Positions 7,714 through 15,011 of a DNA stretch of 27,123 nucleotides are shown piece after piece. Each line of letters begins with the position of its first letter. The stretch's first letter is position 1. The translations under genes and the position numbers were made by a program. The stretch lies in IMG/VR virus record IMGVR_UViG_3300025128_000257, positions 1 to 27,123 of that record; one strand, given 5' to 3'. The notes beneath the pieces are model-generated. The model saw nothing but the letters and a program-made list of their open reading frames with translations, did no database searches and had not been told where the DNA came from. The DNA is from a virus.

Positions 7714-9221
7714 TATCTACGTCCTCCAGTTGTAAATTCTAATTGATATGAATGTAAAGTAAAAGGATTATTAGAACTATTATGATTAAGTTTAACAGCA
7801 ATTAAAAATCCTGATCCCTCAATAGATCTTCTAAATATAGGAGCACCGCTTGATCCATATACTGCATTATTATAAGTAGAAGAAGAACTACCAAATATTG
7901 CTATTCCACCGGGAGAGGTAATATCAAATTTTGCAGGTTGTGCCACCTCTTTATCATCTGAATCATATCTAACCCTAAGTTCCGCTTCTATAGTTCCTTC
8001 AACTTCATAATTTAAAATAACTCTTTGCATAAGCTTTCTAATACCTGTATCTCCAAGAGATAAATCAGGAGAACGATATACCGCTATAACATTTGATCCA
8101 TCAAAGGTATCTCCACTTTCTTGCCTACGTACATATCCATCATATCCTCCTTCAATAATGTACTCTGTATTACTAATAAAGCCAGAGTTCATAGCTGAAG
8201 GTTTTATTCCTACTAAATCTGAATACTCAAATCCAATACTTCCTTGTGGTGTTCTTTTTAATGTAGCTAGAATACCATTACTATTTTCTGTAGTTCCTCC
8301 TGTTTTGGGGTAAAACAATCTGTATTGACTTTTTCCTCTTACAATTACAGAACTAATATTATCAAAACCAATATCTTCAATACGTGCTTGTATGGGCTTA
8401 GATACAGTTCCCAATTCTATATCACCAATTCTAGCCGTAGCAGCAATTGTTCTTAACCCATCTGGAGACAGAAATAAAAGATCTCCTCCTATTTCTTGTA
8501 CCGAAAAACCATCAGCACAACCTAATGTTCTTGTTACAGGAACTACTTGCCAATCTGCTATGCTTGTACCTGTAAGCCTATATATTTTATCTTTCCCAAA
8601 AATAAATAAAGCATCACGGAATACTTTTAATTCCACAATGCTTGTATCAACTTTTATAGATCCTGCTCCATTTGCAGCAGTAAAATCATTTTCAAGAAAA
8701 GGTGCTGTAAATACAATTTCTTGTGGATTAGTAGACATTCCTCCAAAAAAGATATGATCTCTAAATACAGCTACAGAAGATGGATCAGCAGGAGCACCAG
8801 TACTACTTAGTAAAGTATATGTAGAACCATCATAGGTAGCAGCTTGATTTACATCATCTACCATTACTACTTTTTCAGCATTAGTAAAATTAAAATTATC
8901 AAATTTATAACGACCAGCAGAAGTTCTTGTAGCAATACTAGAAGACCAACCACTTCCTGTGCTAAACTTTAGCAAATTACCTGAAGCTGCTAATACTCCG
9001 CTATTAAATACTTTAACTCCTAAAACTGCACTTGTACCATTTACTTGATTACTATCAAACTTACTACTTCCTGTAAGTCGTCTGTACCCACCTTTTATAC
9101 TTGGTTCAAAGTTTTGAAGAGTTACTGCTGCTCCGGGAGGAATAGAAAAGTCGTCCTTATCTAAAATAAGACCACCACCTAAAGAAACTGTAACTGGAGA
9201 TATACTTGAAGTATCTGGCAT
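7713..9221 (-). CDS. Tail nozzle / tail tubular protein B-like, 502 aa
   Basis: This is a beta-rich protein of a size and order (adaptor, small proteins, then this, then fibre) that fit the podovirus tail nozzle (T7 gp12 / P22 gp10 type). The N-terminal GGLILDKDDFSIPPGAAVTLQNFEPSIKG pattern is typical: a defined start followed by a statement of loaded parameters. The middle has blade-like strands, FRDHIFFGG (near residue 154) and FRDALFIFGKDKIYRLTG (near 205), which suggest a beta-propeller. DLLFLSPDGLRTI follows near 248, and GGYDGYVRRQESG near 355. No enzymatic motif is evident. It would form the tube end through which DNA leaves. I am fairly sure of the role and less sure which named family it belongs to. 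Confidence 0.8.
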   Translation of the reverse strand: MPDTSSISPVTVSLGGGLILDKDDFSIPPGAAVTLQNFEPSIKGGYRRLTGSSKFDSNQVNGTSAVLGVKVFNSGVLAASGNLLKFSTGSGWSSSIATRTSAGRYKFDNFNFTNAEKVVMVDDVNQAATYDGSTYTLLSSTGAPADPSSVAVFRDHIFFGGMSTNPQEIVFTAPFLENDFTAANGAGSIKVDTSIVELKVFRDALFIFGKDKIYRLTGTSIADWQVVPVTRTLGCADGFSVQEIGGDLLFLSPDGLRTIAATARIGDIELGTVSKPIQARIEDIGFDNISSVIVRGKSQYRLFYPKTGGTTENSNGILATLKRTPQGSIGFEYSDLVGIKPSAMNSGFISNTEYIIEGGYDGYVRRQESGDTFDGSNVIAVYRSPDLSLGDTGIRKLMQRVILNYEVEGTIEAELRVRYDSDDKEVAQPAKFDITSPGGIAIFGSSSSTYNNAVYGSSGAPIFRRSIEGSGFLIAVKLNHNSSNNPFTLHSYQLEFTTGGRR

Positions 9222-9227
9222 TAAAAT

Positions 9228-9569
9228 TTATCCTGTAACATTTAGTTCTTCTTCAATAAATAATGATACTGTAAGATCATCTGCAGCAGAAGCTTGTGCT
9301 TTAAAAATATCTCCTGCTTCTAAAATAATATTTGCATCAGAAAGTTGTAGATAGTTATCTGCAGCTACACTAAAAGTACTAAGTAAATCATACGTAGCAC
9401 TTGCAGAAGTATCTGTCCATTTTAATGTTATATTAGCTGCACTTGAACCGTCTACATTTGTTACCCATACCTCTTTTATTCTTGCCGTAAAGTTTGTAGG
9501 GCAAGTATATATAGAGGTAAGATTAGTGCTAGATAATGCTGCTGCTGCATTTTTTAATCTTAACGCCAT
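9228..9569 (-). CDS. Beta-rich small structural protein, 113 aa
   Basis: The start at 9569 has a GAAGG ribosome site and overlaps the end of the upstream Cys-rich gene by 10 nt. The protein alternates polar and hydrophobic residues in strand-like runs, e.g. ARIKEVWVTNVDG (residues 29-41), ITLKWTDTSASATYDLLSTF (47-66), and AGDIFKAQASAADDLTVSLFIEE near the end. This is the look of a small beta-sandwich decoration, fibre-base or tail-accessory protein. There is no membrane segment or catalytic motif. Its place between decoration-like genes and the nozzle supports a virion role, but the precise function is unknown. Confidence 0.78.
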   Translation of the reverse strand: MALRLKNAAAALSSTNLTSIYTCPTNFTARIKEVWVTNVDGSSAANITLKWTDTSASATYDLLSTFSVAADNYLQLSDANIILEAGDIFKAQASAADDLTVSLFIEEELNVTG

Positions 9570-9694
9570 TCATTTTTACCTTCACTACATCCACAAGGGT
9601 TTTCAATAGAACATTGACAATTCTCACATGTGCAATTTATACATTTACAATTTTCATTGCCACATTTTGCAACAGCAGCATTACTATCTTTCAT
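9560..9694 (-). CDS. Metallothionein-like Cys-rich protein, 44 aa
   Basis: This frame is below the usual size cut-off and was found by translating the gap between two structural genes. It starts at ATG 9694, whose A is also the last base of the upstream TAA (TAATG), and ends TAA at 9560-9562, inside the start of the next gene. Nine of 44 residues are cysteine (11, 16, 18, 21, 23, 26, 28, 34, 36), arranged as CxC pairs in NCKCINCTCENCQC and later CGC. There is no His, and the sole aromatic is Trp43. Dense CxC spacing without other core residues is the hallmark of metal-thiolate clusters (metallothioneins). The likely role is binding Zn, Cu or Cd in the infected cell or in the particle. The main alternative is a small zinc-ribbon-like structural peptide. 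The ORF is well supported; the metal-binding function is inferred from the pattern. Confidence 0.75.
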   Translation of the reverse strand: MKDSNAAVAKCGNENCKCINCTCENCQCSIENPCGCSEGKNEWR

Positions 9695-10290
9695 TAAGAT
9701 ACAGAAGCACTAAATGGTGTAGCTTCAGTTCCAGAAGCATTAAGCAATCCACTAACCGTATATTGATTTGTAGCAATATCGGTCAGTAAAACATAATCAC
9801 CTATATTTACACCACCAGTAGTCGTACCATCAAGAGTAATAGTATCTGTAGCAGCTAGAGTAGGCCATGAAATAAGAGAAGCCGTACCACCATCCGTACT
9901 ATCGTTAGTTACAACTACTGAACCATCTATGGTATCTGTAGCATCTGCAACTTTAATTACGTAGTTAGAGGTATTAACTACAGACACAATAAACTTATAT
10001 TCATCACCAGAACCTGTAGCTGCTGGAAGGGTAAAGGTACAGGCAGCATCACCACCTACTTCACCCATAAGCAAAATACGTCCTGCATGTTCTGCTTGAG
10101 TAATAGCATCCGTTGCAGTAAGTGTTACAACATCACGAACAAACGACCCTCCTAGAGTAGTTGTTCCTGCTGTAACTGTAACGCCACCTGCAGTAACTGT
10201 TAAACCGCCTGAAGTTACAGTCATTCCATCTTCAACAAAGACATCTTCAGGTACACGAGATATACCCTGTGTCATTTTAAAACTTGCCAT
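9694..10290 (-). CDS. Decoration/fibre-like structural protein, paralogue 2, 198 aa
   Basis: Residues 51-198 are clearly paralogous to the upstream 161-aa protein. Shared words are LTATDAIT, LLMGEVGGDAA-TFTLPAATG, NTSNY-IKVADATDTIDG, and a closing ASNQY-VSG block. Residues 21-47 are an extra piece with short repeats TVTSGGLTVTAGGVTVTAG, which look like a beta-helix or fibre stem. A ribosome site AAGGAAAGGA precedes the ATG, and a promoter-like pair lies just upstream. Small Thr/Gly/Asp-rich beta proteins in this place usually decorate the capsid or tail. The fold is probably a beta-sandwich; this is inference. The single Cys in CTFTLP replaces an Ala in the paralogue. Confidence 0.82.
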   Translation of the reverse strand: MASFKMTQGISRVPEDVFVEDGMTVTSGGLTVTAGGVTVTAGTTTLGGSFVRDVVTLTATDAITQAEHAGRILLMGEVGGDAACTFTLPAATGSGDEYKFIVSVVNTSNYVIKVADATDTIDGSVVVTNDSTDGGTASLISWPTLAATDTITLDGTTTGGVNIGDYVLLTDIATNQYTVSGLLNASGTEATPFSASVS

Positions 10291-10313
10291 TTTGTATTCC
10301 TTTCCTTGGTTAT

Positions 10314-10342
10314 GTAGTATTAACAGTTTAGCGTGTTGTCAA
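10314..10342 (-). promoter_or_regulatory. Candidate sigma70-type promoter for second decoration gene
   Basis: The sense strand has a perfect -35 box TTGACA (10337-10342), a 17-nt spacer, and TACTAC (10314-10319), a weak -10. Transcription would start near 10307, about 17 nt before the ATG, leaving room only for the ribosome site. It is intergenic, which helps, but the -10 matches only three of six bases. Confidence 0.4.
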
Positions 10343-10357
10343 TCCACGTAGTATTTA

Positions 10358-10843
10358 TTAAGATACAGTAGCACTAAACATAGTTGCAATATTTGAACCT
10401 GCTGCACAAGTTACCATACCGCTTACTGAATATTGATTAGAGGCTATATCTATTAACTCAATATAATCACCAATTGCACCCCCACCGCTAGTTGTGCCAT
10501 TAAGTGTAATTGTATCCGAAGTAGAAGCTGTTACAAAAGAAGTAGCAGCAGTACCATCTGCATCAGTAATTATAATTTGTCCATCTATTGTATCTGTAGC
10601 ATCTGCTACCTTGATTAAGTAGTTAGATGTGTTAATTACTGAAACTACAAACTTAAATACACTGCCAGTTCCTGTAGCTGCAGGAAGAGTAAATGTAGCA
10701 GCAGCGTCACCACCCACTTCGCCCATAAGAAGCGTTCTTCCTGAATGATCGGCTGTAGTTATTGAAGCCGTTGCAGTAAGAGTTATAATATCTTGGGTAT
10801 GCCTGTCAACATTTTCATTTATAAGTCCTGCTAAAATTCCCAT
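10358..10843 (-). CDS. Decoration/fibre-like structural protein, paralogue 1, 161 aa
   Basis: This is the shorter of two tandem paralogues. Its body (residues 18-161) aligns over its whole length with the downstream protein, including LLMGEVGGDAAATFTLPAA, NTSNYLIKVADATDTIDG and GDYIELIDIASNQYSVSG. The N-terminus differs: MGILAGLINENVDRHTQD replaces the repeat-rich stem of the other copy. The protein is acidic, Thr/Gly-rich and strand-forming, with no membrane segment. It probably coats the virion, alone or as a mixed oligomer with its paralogue. A ribosome site (AAGGAG) lies close to the ATG. The structural role is inferred from place and composition. Confidence 0.82.
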   Translation of the reverse strand: MGILAGLINENVDRHTQDIITLTATASITTADHSGRTLLMGEVGGDAAATFTLPAATGTGSVFKFVVSVINTSNYLIKVADATDTIDGQIIITDADGTAATSFVTASTSDTITLNGTTSGGGAIGDYIELIDIASNQYSVSGMVTCAAGSNIATMFSATVS

Positions 10844-10853
10844 TTTGTTCTCC

Positions 10854-11153
10854 TTACGATAAAACTAGACGCATAGTTACATCAGTGCCACCTACACGAG
10901 CATAATTTAAATATTGACTATTTCCTACCTGTTTTGGAACAGTTAATGCATGAAGCCCTGCAGCCAGTTTGATATCATTTGCTGTACTTACTGCAGCAGT
11001 ACTTGAACTACTAAAATTAACATATGCTTCTCCATTTAAGTGTACTGTAGCTACGTTATAATTTGAAACATTTGTTTGGGCTGCGCTAGAGCCTACAGTA
11101 ATTACAGACTGCACATCCCAAAACATATTGTTACCTTGAGGTATTTGCGTCAT
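10854..11153 (-). CDS. Small beta-rich structural protein, 99 aa
   Basis: This 99-residue protein between the tail adaptor and the decoration paralogues is preceded by AAAGGAAA. It has strand-like runs (VQSVITVGSS, VATVHLNGEAYVNFSSSS) and ends in VTMRLVLS, a pattern common among small capsid or tail surface proteins. It is rich in Ser, Thr, Val and Ala, has no Cys, and has no charged clusters. It may be a decoration protein or the C-terminal-like domain of a head-tail completion protein. I do not recognise a named family. Confidence 0.78.
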   Translation of the reverse strand: MTQIPQGNNMFWDVQSVITVGSSAAQTNVSNYNVATVHLNGEAYVNFSSSSTAAVSTANDIKLAAGLHALTVPKQVGNSQYLNYARVGGTDVTMRLVLS

Positions 11154-11174
11154 TTTATTTTCCTTTCTTTGACT

Positions 11175-12110
11175 TTAAAAAGATGAAGATGTGGTATATG
11201 CAGAATTAGTTGAACGAGGAATATATGTTGAACGCATATAATCATATCTGTTTATCAATAATGTTTGCATAAATTTTATTCCTTCATTAAATAATGCAAA
11301 ACTTCTTTCGTATAAAGGGACTTCACTTCTGTATAAATACATATAAGATACTGCCCCATCTGTAATTATATGTTTAAATCTATCAGGAATAGTTGTTGTA
11401 TCTCCATGAGCAGATAAATCTGATGTTGGAAATGTATAATAATCAAAGGCCAATGTGTATGCCTTATTCGGATAGGGAAATAAACCATATCTATCATCTG
11501 GAGTACGAAAGACATGTGTAGGTATACTGCCACCATCAAATTGTGTTACAGTATCGTCATCTGAATGAGCAGCAGCAGTAGTTCCTCCTGCTCCTCTTGT
11601 AGCTCCAGTAAAAGTAGTTGAACTAGTTCCTGTATAAGTAATTTCTTCAGTGCCAACAACAATTGTACCAGTAGAGTCAAATCCTGAAGTAGAGTCTACT
11701 GTTATTGTAGTGACAGAATCTGTATGAGATCCATTTAATGCTGTACTAACTACTTCATCTTCTTGATTAATATGCTTATCTAAATATTCATGGTAATCTA
11801 GAACAGATAAATGTTGTGTAGCATTTCCTAATGTATCACTTTTTTGTACTCTAAAAGAAGAGTAATTAACCCATTTTGTAGAAGTAGGTAATGAGTATCT
11901 AGTAATTCCTGCTGTGAGTGTTTTTGAAGCCTCAGAAGCATTAAAAGGCCAAGTAAATTCTCTTTGGTTTATGTAACGGATAGCTTGATTTACAGCATTT
12001 TTTGCTTGTGTTTGAACACCACGAGAACTACTAAAATCAGATGAGGTTAATTGTACTTCATTCATTTTTGCTAAAACATCGTTAGTGTATATTAAAAAAG
12101 TGTTTGCCAT
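11175..12110 (-). CDS. Head-tail adaptor / tail tubular A-like protein, 311 aa
   Basis: The N-terminal half is helical (DVLAKMNEVQLTSSDF, then AKNAVNQAIRYINQREFTWPFN at residues 36-57) and the C-terminal half is helical again (DRFKHIITDGAVSYMYLYRSEV near 243-264). This two-part shape, the length and the place after the capsid genes fit the adaptor that joins portal to tail nozzle (T7 gp11 type). Residues about 123-190 are an insertion with TITVDSTSGFDSTGTI, EEITYTG and TTFTGATRG, a beta module I know as a recurring accessory domain on phage structural proteins. That insertion is Thr/Gly/Ser-rich, unlike the flanks, and probably projects outward. The ribosome site is weak (ATAGGATAA). The adaptor role is likely but not proven by a motif. 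Confidence 0.78.
   Translation of the reverse strand: MANTFLIYTNDVLAKMNEVQLTSSDFSSSRGVQTQAKNAVNQAIRYINQREFTWPFNASEASKTLTAGITRYSLPTSTKWVNYSSFRVQKSDTLGNATQHLSVLDYHEYLDKHINQEDEVVSTALNGSHTDSVTTITVDSTSGFDSTGTIVVGTEEITYTGTSSTTFTGATRGAGGTTAAAHSDDDTVTQFDGGSIPTHVFRTPDDRYGLFPYPNKAYTLAFDYYTFPTSDLSAHGDTTTIPDRFKHIITDGAVSYMYLYRSEVPLYERSFALFNEGIKFMQTLLINRYDYMRSTYIPRSTNSAYTTSSSF
11541..11744 (-). other. Inserted beta-module in tail adaptor
   Basis: Residues 123-190 of the adaptor form a Thr/Gly-rich module with TSGFDSTGTI and EEITYTG-TFTGATRG. It interrupts an otherwise helical protein and looks like a mobile surface domain. Confidence 0.55.
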
Positions 12111-12135
12111 CGGTTATCCTATATGTAAGTATGAT

Positions 12136-12159
12136 GGGGAGAAGAATATTCCCCTCCCC
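12136..12159 (-). terminator. GC-rich hairpin after capsid companion gene
   Basis: A 24-nt inverted repeat can form a stem of about 10 bp (outer GGGGAG/CTCCCC, two G-U pairs, AU-rich loop). It is the strongest hairpin outside the capsid leader. No run of T follows in the sense direction, so it may be a weak terminator, an attenuator, or an mRNA-end stabiliser below the abundant capsid messages. Confidence 0.45.
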
Positions 12160-12170
12160 ACCAAAATTAA

Positions 12171-12704
12171 CTACGCAAGCTGATCTCTATCAACTTCATC
12201 TGCGTCCTCTGCATAGCCATTTACGTCAGCTATACAAGCGTATACTCGCAGTCTTCCTTCAGTAACGTCAGCAGAACTAGCAATTAACTTAACGTCAATT
12301 GTGTCTGTGGTCGTTATGAAACATTCAAACAAAGAATCAGCACCAGTAATAACGTCATTGGACTGACCGTTTGTTCCTTCAGCGAGTATGCCTGTTGAGG
12401 TAACATCTCCACCATCAACAATATCATCACCAGCAGCAAAATCAATATCTACTGTTGGGGAGCTACCGTCAAAAGCTTTAAGAACTTCTGCTCCAGCAAA
12501 TAAAACAAAAGTATTTGCAGGAATTTCTAGAAGTTGGAAAATATCACCATTTGTACAGCTATAGCCATCTGCAGCTAAAGCATCTATATCAAGAATGGCA
12601 TCTACCATTCTCATAGCACTTCCGGGACGAGTAACTTGATTAGATGCAATAGAGTTAGCACTTACGCCAGTGGTTGATTTTAATGTCATATCAAAAGTTG
12701 CCAT
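12171..12704 (-). CDS. Structural protein following capsid gene, 177 aa
   Basis: A strong AGGAGG ribosome site lies before the ATG at 12704, immediately after the capsid stop, so it is likely made in quantity. The protein is acidic, Asp/Ala/Thr-rich and strand-forming, with FQLLEIPANTFVLFAGAEVL (residues 56-75), DIDFAAGDDIVDGGD (87-101) and VKLIASSADVTEGRLRVYACI (near 137). It contains three Cys but no membrane segment. Small beta proteins directly after the coat gene are often decoration or head-completion proteins. I recall this ANTFV-AG-EV pattern in marine phage structural proteins but cannot assign a family. Confidence 0.8.
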   Translation of the reverse strand: MATFDMTLKSTTGVSANSIASNQVTRPGSAMRMVDAILDIDALAADGYSCTNGDIFQLLEIPANTFVLFAGAEVLKAFDGSSPTVDIDFAAGDDIVDGGDVTSTGILAEGTNGQSNDVITGADSLFECFITTTDTIDVKLIASSADVTEGRLRVYACIADVNGYAEDADEVDRDQLA

Positions 12705-12719
12705 TGTACTATACCTCCT

Positions 12720-13793
12720 CTATGCTATATTGTAGATCGCTGTAGCAATTGCCTCTGGACGTAAAATCTTACGACCATAAAGGTGCATACCACGCACGAT
12801 ATCAGCAAAGCTATCAGGATCACGATACGCTTCCGTTTTCGTAATCTGGCTTGCGGTGGCTACTGAAGATGAATGTCCAGCAACAATAACCCCATAATTA
12901 GATTTCTGGTTTGCCGTACCACTTGTTCCGGGACCAGTACCTATTGAGGGTAGATTGTTAGAGACAAAAACTTGAAAGCCGTAAAGATTGTTGAGAACAA
13001 GACCGTTGCGTAATGCACCTGATTCACCAAAATCTTGATTTAAAAGACGCGAATCTTCATCCATCAAAACTTCCATGAAATGTGGTGACACAACTAACCA
13101 ACGACCATCTTTATCAACAAACTGAGTGTCTAAAAGACGCGCCATTCTAGCAATAACCATGTTGGGCGAAGCCGTAGCAGTCGGAAGCGCACTAGCTCCC
13201 GGCAACCTAGCAGCAATAGGAATCGAATGATCTCCTGCCGAACTGGTTGTAATATTACCAAAAAAATCTTTCCTCACTTTCATTGTAGTCAGCAATTCAT
13301 CTGTACCAGCAGTAGAAACAGCTTTGGTTCCAGAAACCGTAGTATTAGCGGTACTGGCTACAGAGCTAATAGAAGCTTGAGCATGACCCGAAAGGTATCC
13401 CAATACTTCCATATCATACTGATCTTTGAGGCGATAACCTGCTCGATCAGATGCTACTGACTGAAAATTCACATGTGAATGTGCTTCTTCAATGTCATCA
13501 ACCTTGAAAGCAAAGTAGTTAGCCTGATCTACGACCAAACTAAAATCTTCATCATCAAGATCTTGAGGAGAGATTTGAGTACCACGAGCATATGATCTGA
13601 CCGTGATCTCAGGCTCTTTGATAATACGTACTGTATCACCAAAGCTTGCGATATCACCAAAATAGTCGTTATTGCTGATACCTTCAGCTACAGAACTCTT
13701 ACGAAAAGCGACCTGTACCTGTTTAGAATAAATAACAGGGCTAAAATTGCCATTAGGCAAATTGTTATACCCTGCCGCACGTTGAAAAGCCAT
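12720..13793 (-). CDS. Major capsid protein, 357 aa
   Basis: The start at 13793 is chosen over an upstream in-frame ATG at 13829. AAGGAG lies 7 nt before it, and the extra 12 residues (LLTRYEKRR) would come from the untranslated leader. The protein has the HK97-fold coat pattern: N-terminal arm (SPVIYSKQVQVAFRKSS), E-loop-like part (GDTVRIIKEPEITVRSY, residues 53-69), and the helical spine after DDIEEAHSHV. A late P-domain has DGRWLVVSPHFMEVLMDED near residue 236, and the C-terminus is YGRKILRPEAIATAIYN. The gene has visibly less AT-biased codons than its neighbours, as expected for a highly expressed protein. A consensus promoter and a structured leader precede it, and scaffold lies just upstream. 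The exact coat family (P22-like or other) cannot be settled by eye. Confidence 0.9.
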   Translation of the reverse strand: MAFQRAAGYNNLPNGNFSPVIYSKQVQVAFRKSSVAEGISNNDYFGDIASFGDTVRIIKEPEITVRSYARGTQISPQDLDDEDFSLVVDQANYFAFKVDDIEEAHSHVNFQSVASDRAGYRLKDQYDMEVLGYLSGHAQASISSVASTANTTVSGTKAVSTAGTDELLTTMKVRKDFFGNITTSSAGDHSIPIAARLPGASALPTATASPNMVIARMARLLDTQFVDKDGRWLVVSPHFMEVLMDEDSRLLNQDFGESGALRNGLVLNNLYGFQVFVSNNLPSIGTGPGTSGTANQKSNYGVIVAGHSSSVATASQITKTEAYRDPDSFADIVRGMHLYGRKILRPEAIATAIYNIA

Positions 13794-14007
13794 AATCTTT
13801 CTCCTTTTCTCGTAACGAGTGAGCAGCAAGGCTCACAAGTGTAACATAAATGTCACACCACAAGGTTTAACTTTTCTAGGGCCAGATACAGTGAGGGTAA
13901 GATAAATAATGATCAAAAATTTATCGGCCTTGTTTACTGGGTAAACTGAAAAGAATAGTATAAAGAACTAGAGGTAGCATACTAAGTATGGGCCTAATTC
14001 TTTTAAT
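13794..14007 (-). promoter_or_regulatory. Structured 5' leader of capsid mRNA
   Basis: About 213 nt separate the predicted start site from the capsid ATG. On the sense strand hairpins lie at 13978-13990 (CATAC/GTATG), 13932-13946 (GTTTAC/GTAAAC, loop CCA), 13901-13925 (GATAAAT/ATTTATC), 13839-13858 (GTGTGACA/TGTTACAC), 13819-13836 (GTGAGC/GCTCAC) and 13809-13819 (CTCG/CGAG). The last three crowd right up to the AAGGAG ribosome site at 13801-13806. The leader has no plausible ORF. It may stabilise the mRNA or control capsid translation. Confidence 0.6.
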
Positions 14008-14013
14008 GATACC

Positions 14014-14041
14014 TTTATAGTTAAATATCATCATTTGTCAA
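14014..14041 (-). promoter_or_regulatory. Sigma70-type promoter before capsid gene
   Basis: The sense strand shows a perfect TTGACA (14036-14041), a 16-nt spacer and TATAAA (14014-14019), 11 of 12 consensus bases. It lies in the largest gap of the window, after the scaffold stop. It would be read by the host RNA polymerase and give extra capsid mRNA starting near 14007. Confidence 0.65.
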
Positions 14042-14056
14042 GCTAAAAATGTAAAA

Positions 14057-14941
14057 TTATCTAGCTTCTCCAGATAGATCGTAAATAAACTTTCCTGATC
14101 TAATTGCTTCCATGATTTCTTCTGAATTTTTTTCATATTCATCAGCACTCATTTTATCTACGGTAGATTCTCTCCATTGGGAAGAGTTTTGTTTATTTTC
14201 AGGATTGCTTTTTTTATTTCTTGTATTTACCTGTTCAGCAGCAGATTTGTTATTAGAAGTTTTTTTAGACTTAGGTACAATCATATCTTTGTCTACTTTA
14301 TACAAATCAATTGCTCTAGCTGCAGAACGAGCATCTGTTTCATTTTCATATAGAGCTTCTTGAACCCACTTTGGTTGTTCTTCTGCCCATTGATGAAAGT
14401 CATCAGTAGAACGAATATCTTCAAAATCAGGGTGTATAGAAAAAAGCTCTGCTTCTGCCTTTTCTTTTTTTGCTAAAGTTTGAAGATTATTTATTTCCTT
14501 CATCTTAGTTTCTAAATCTTCAGATTGTTCTTTTGCTTTTTTAATTGCAATTGTTTCTATTATTGCAGCTACATCAGGATATTCTTTTGACCATACATCA
14601 ATCTCTTCTTCTGACTTAGGTAATTGTATCTGTGCTTTTGTAGCTTCAGAAAGTTGAGACTCTAAAGAAGAAAGCTTTTCAGCATACTCTTCTTTTTGTT
14701 TTTGGTTATGTCTACGTAAATCACCATATCGTTTTTTAAAAGTTCTTTCTTCTGCATTGTCAGGTTCTATATCATCTTCAATTGCTTTTTGTGCTTTATC
14801 TTCTTCTGCACTTTGTTCTTGTTTTAATTCTTCTAGTTCTTTTTCTTCATCTTCAACTGTTTTTCTTGCATTGTATTTTTCACCTGCAAATCCTGCAACT
14901 TTTTTTACAGGTTCTACTGTGCCTACTACTTCTTCTGCCAT
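14057..14941 (-). CDS. Capsid scaffolding protein, 294 aa
   Basis: A highly charged, helical protein lies directly before the capsid gene. The Glu/Lys-rich coiled coil spans residues about 27-160, with TFKKRYGDLRRHNQKQKEEY near residues 67-86, a pattern I know from scaffold proteins of marine phages. LPKSEEEIDVWSKEYPDV follows near 103. Then IHPDFEDIRSTDDFHQWAEEQP (near 173) and a basic Asn/Lys-rich stretch (PKSKKTSNNKSAAEQ) lead to the C-terminus, likely the coat-binding end. The function is to organise capsid assembly and leave the head before packaging. AGGAG precedes the ATG at 14941. Position and composition make the assignment strong. Confidence 0.85.
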   Translation of the reverse strand: MAEEVVGTVEPVKKVAGFAGEKYNARKTVEDEEKELEELKQEQSAEEDKAQKAIEDDIEPDNAEERTFKKRYGDLRRHNQKQKEEYAEKLSSLESQLSEATKAQIQLPKSEEEIDVWSKEYPDVAAIIETIAIKKAKEQSEDLETKMKEINNLQTLAKKEKAEAELFSIHPDFEDIRSTDDFHQWAEEQPKWVQEALYENETDARSAARAIDLYKVDKDMIVPKSKKTSNNKSAAEQVNTRNKKSNPENKQNSSQWRESTVDKMSADEYEKNSEEIMEAIRSGKFIYDLSGEAR

Positions 14942-14954
14942 ATTCTTACTCCTG

Positions 14955-15002
14955 TGTTGGGGCCAACCGTAGCCTACGAGGGGGGGTTAGGTAAAGCCAA
15001 CA
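14955..15002 (-). promoter_or_regulatory. Structured scaffold leader with C7 run
   Basis: In the sense strand TGTTGG (14997-15002) can pair with CCAACA (14955-14960), enclosing a C7 run (14980-14986) and the imperfect palindrome CGTAGGCTACG, just before the scaffold ribosome site. No function is shown. Confidence 0.35.
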
Positions 15003-15011
15003 AAATGAGGA

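Noticed and set aside
13794-13829. Upstream ATG giving the capsid protein 12 extra residues
   Set aside because: The AAGGAG site lies between the two ATGs, 7 nt before the second, and the extra residues come from hairpin leader sequence.
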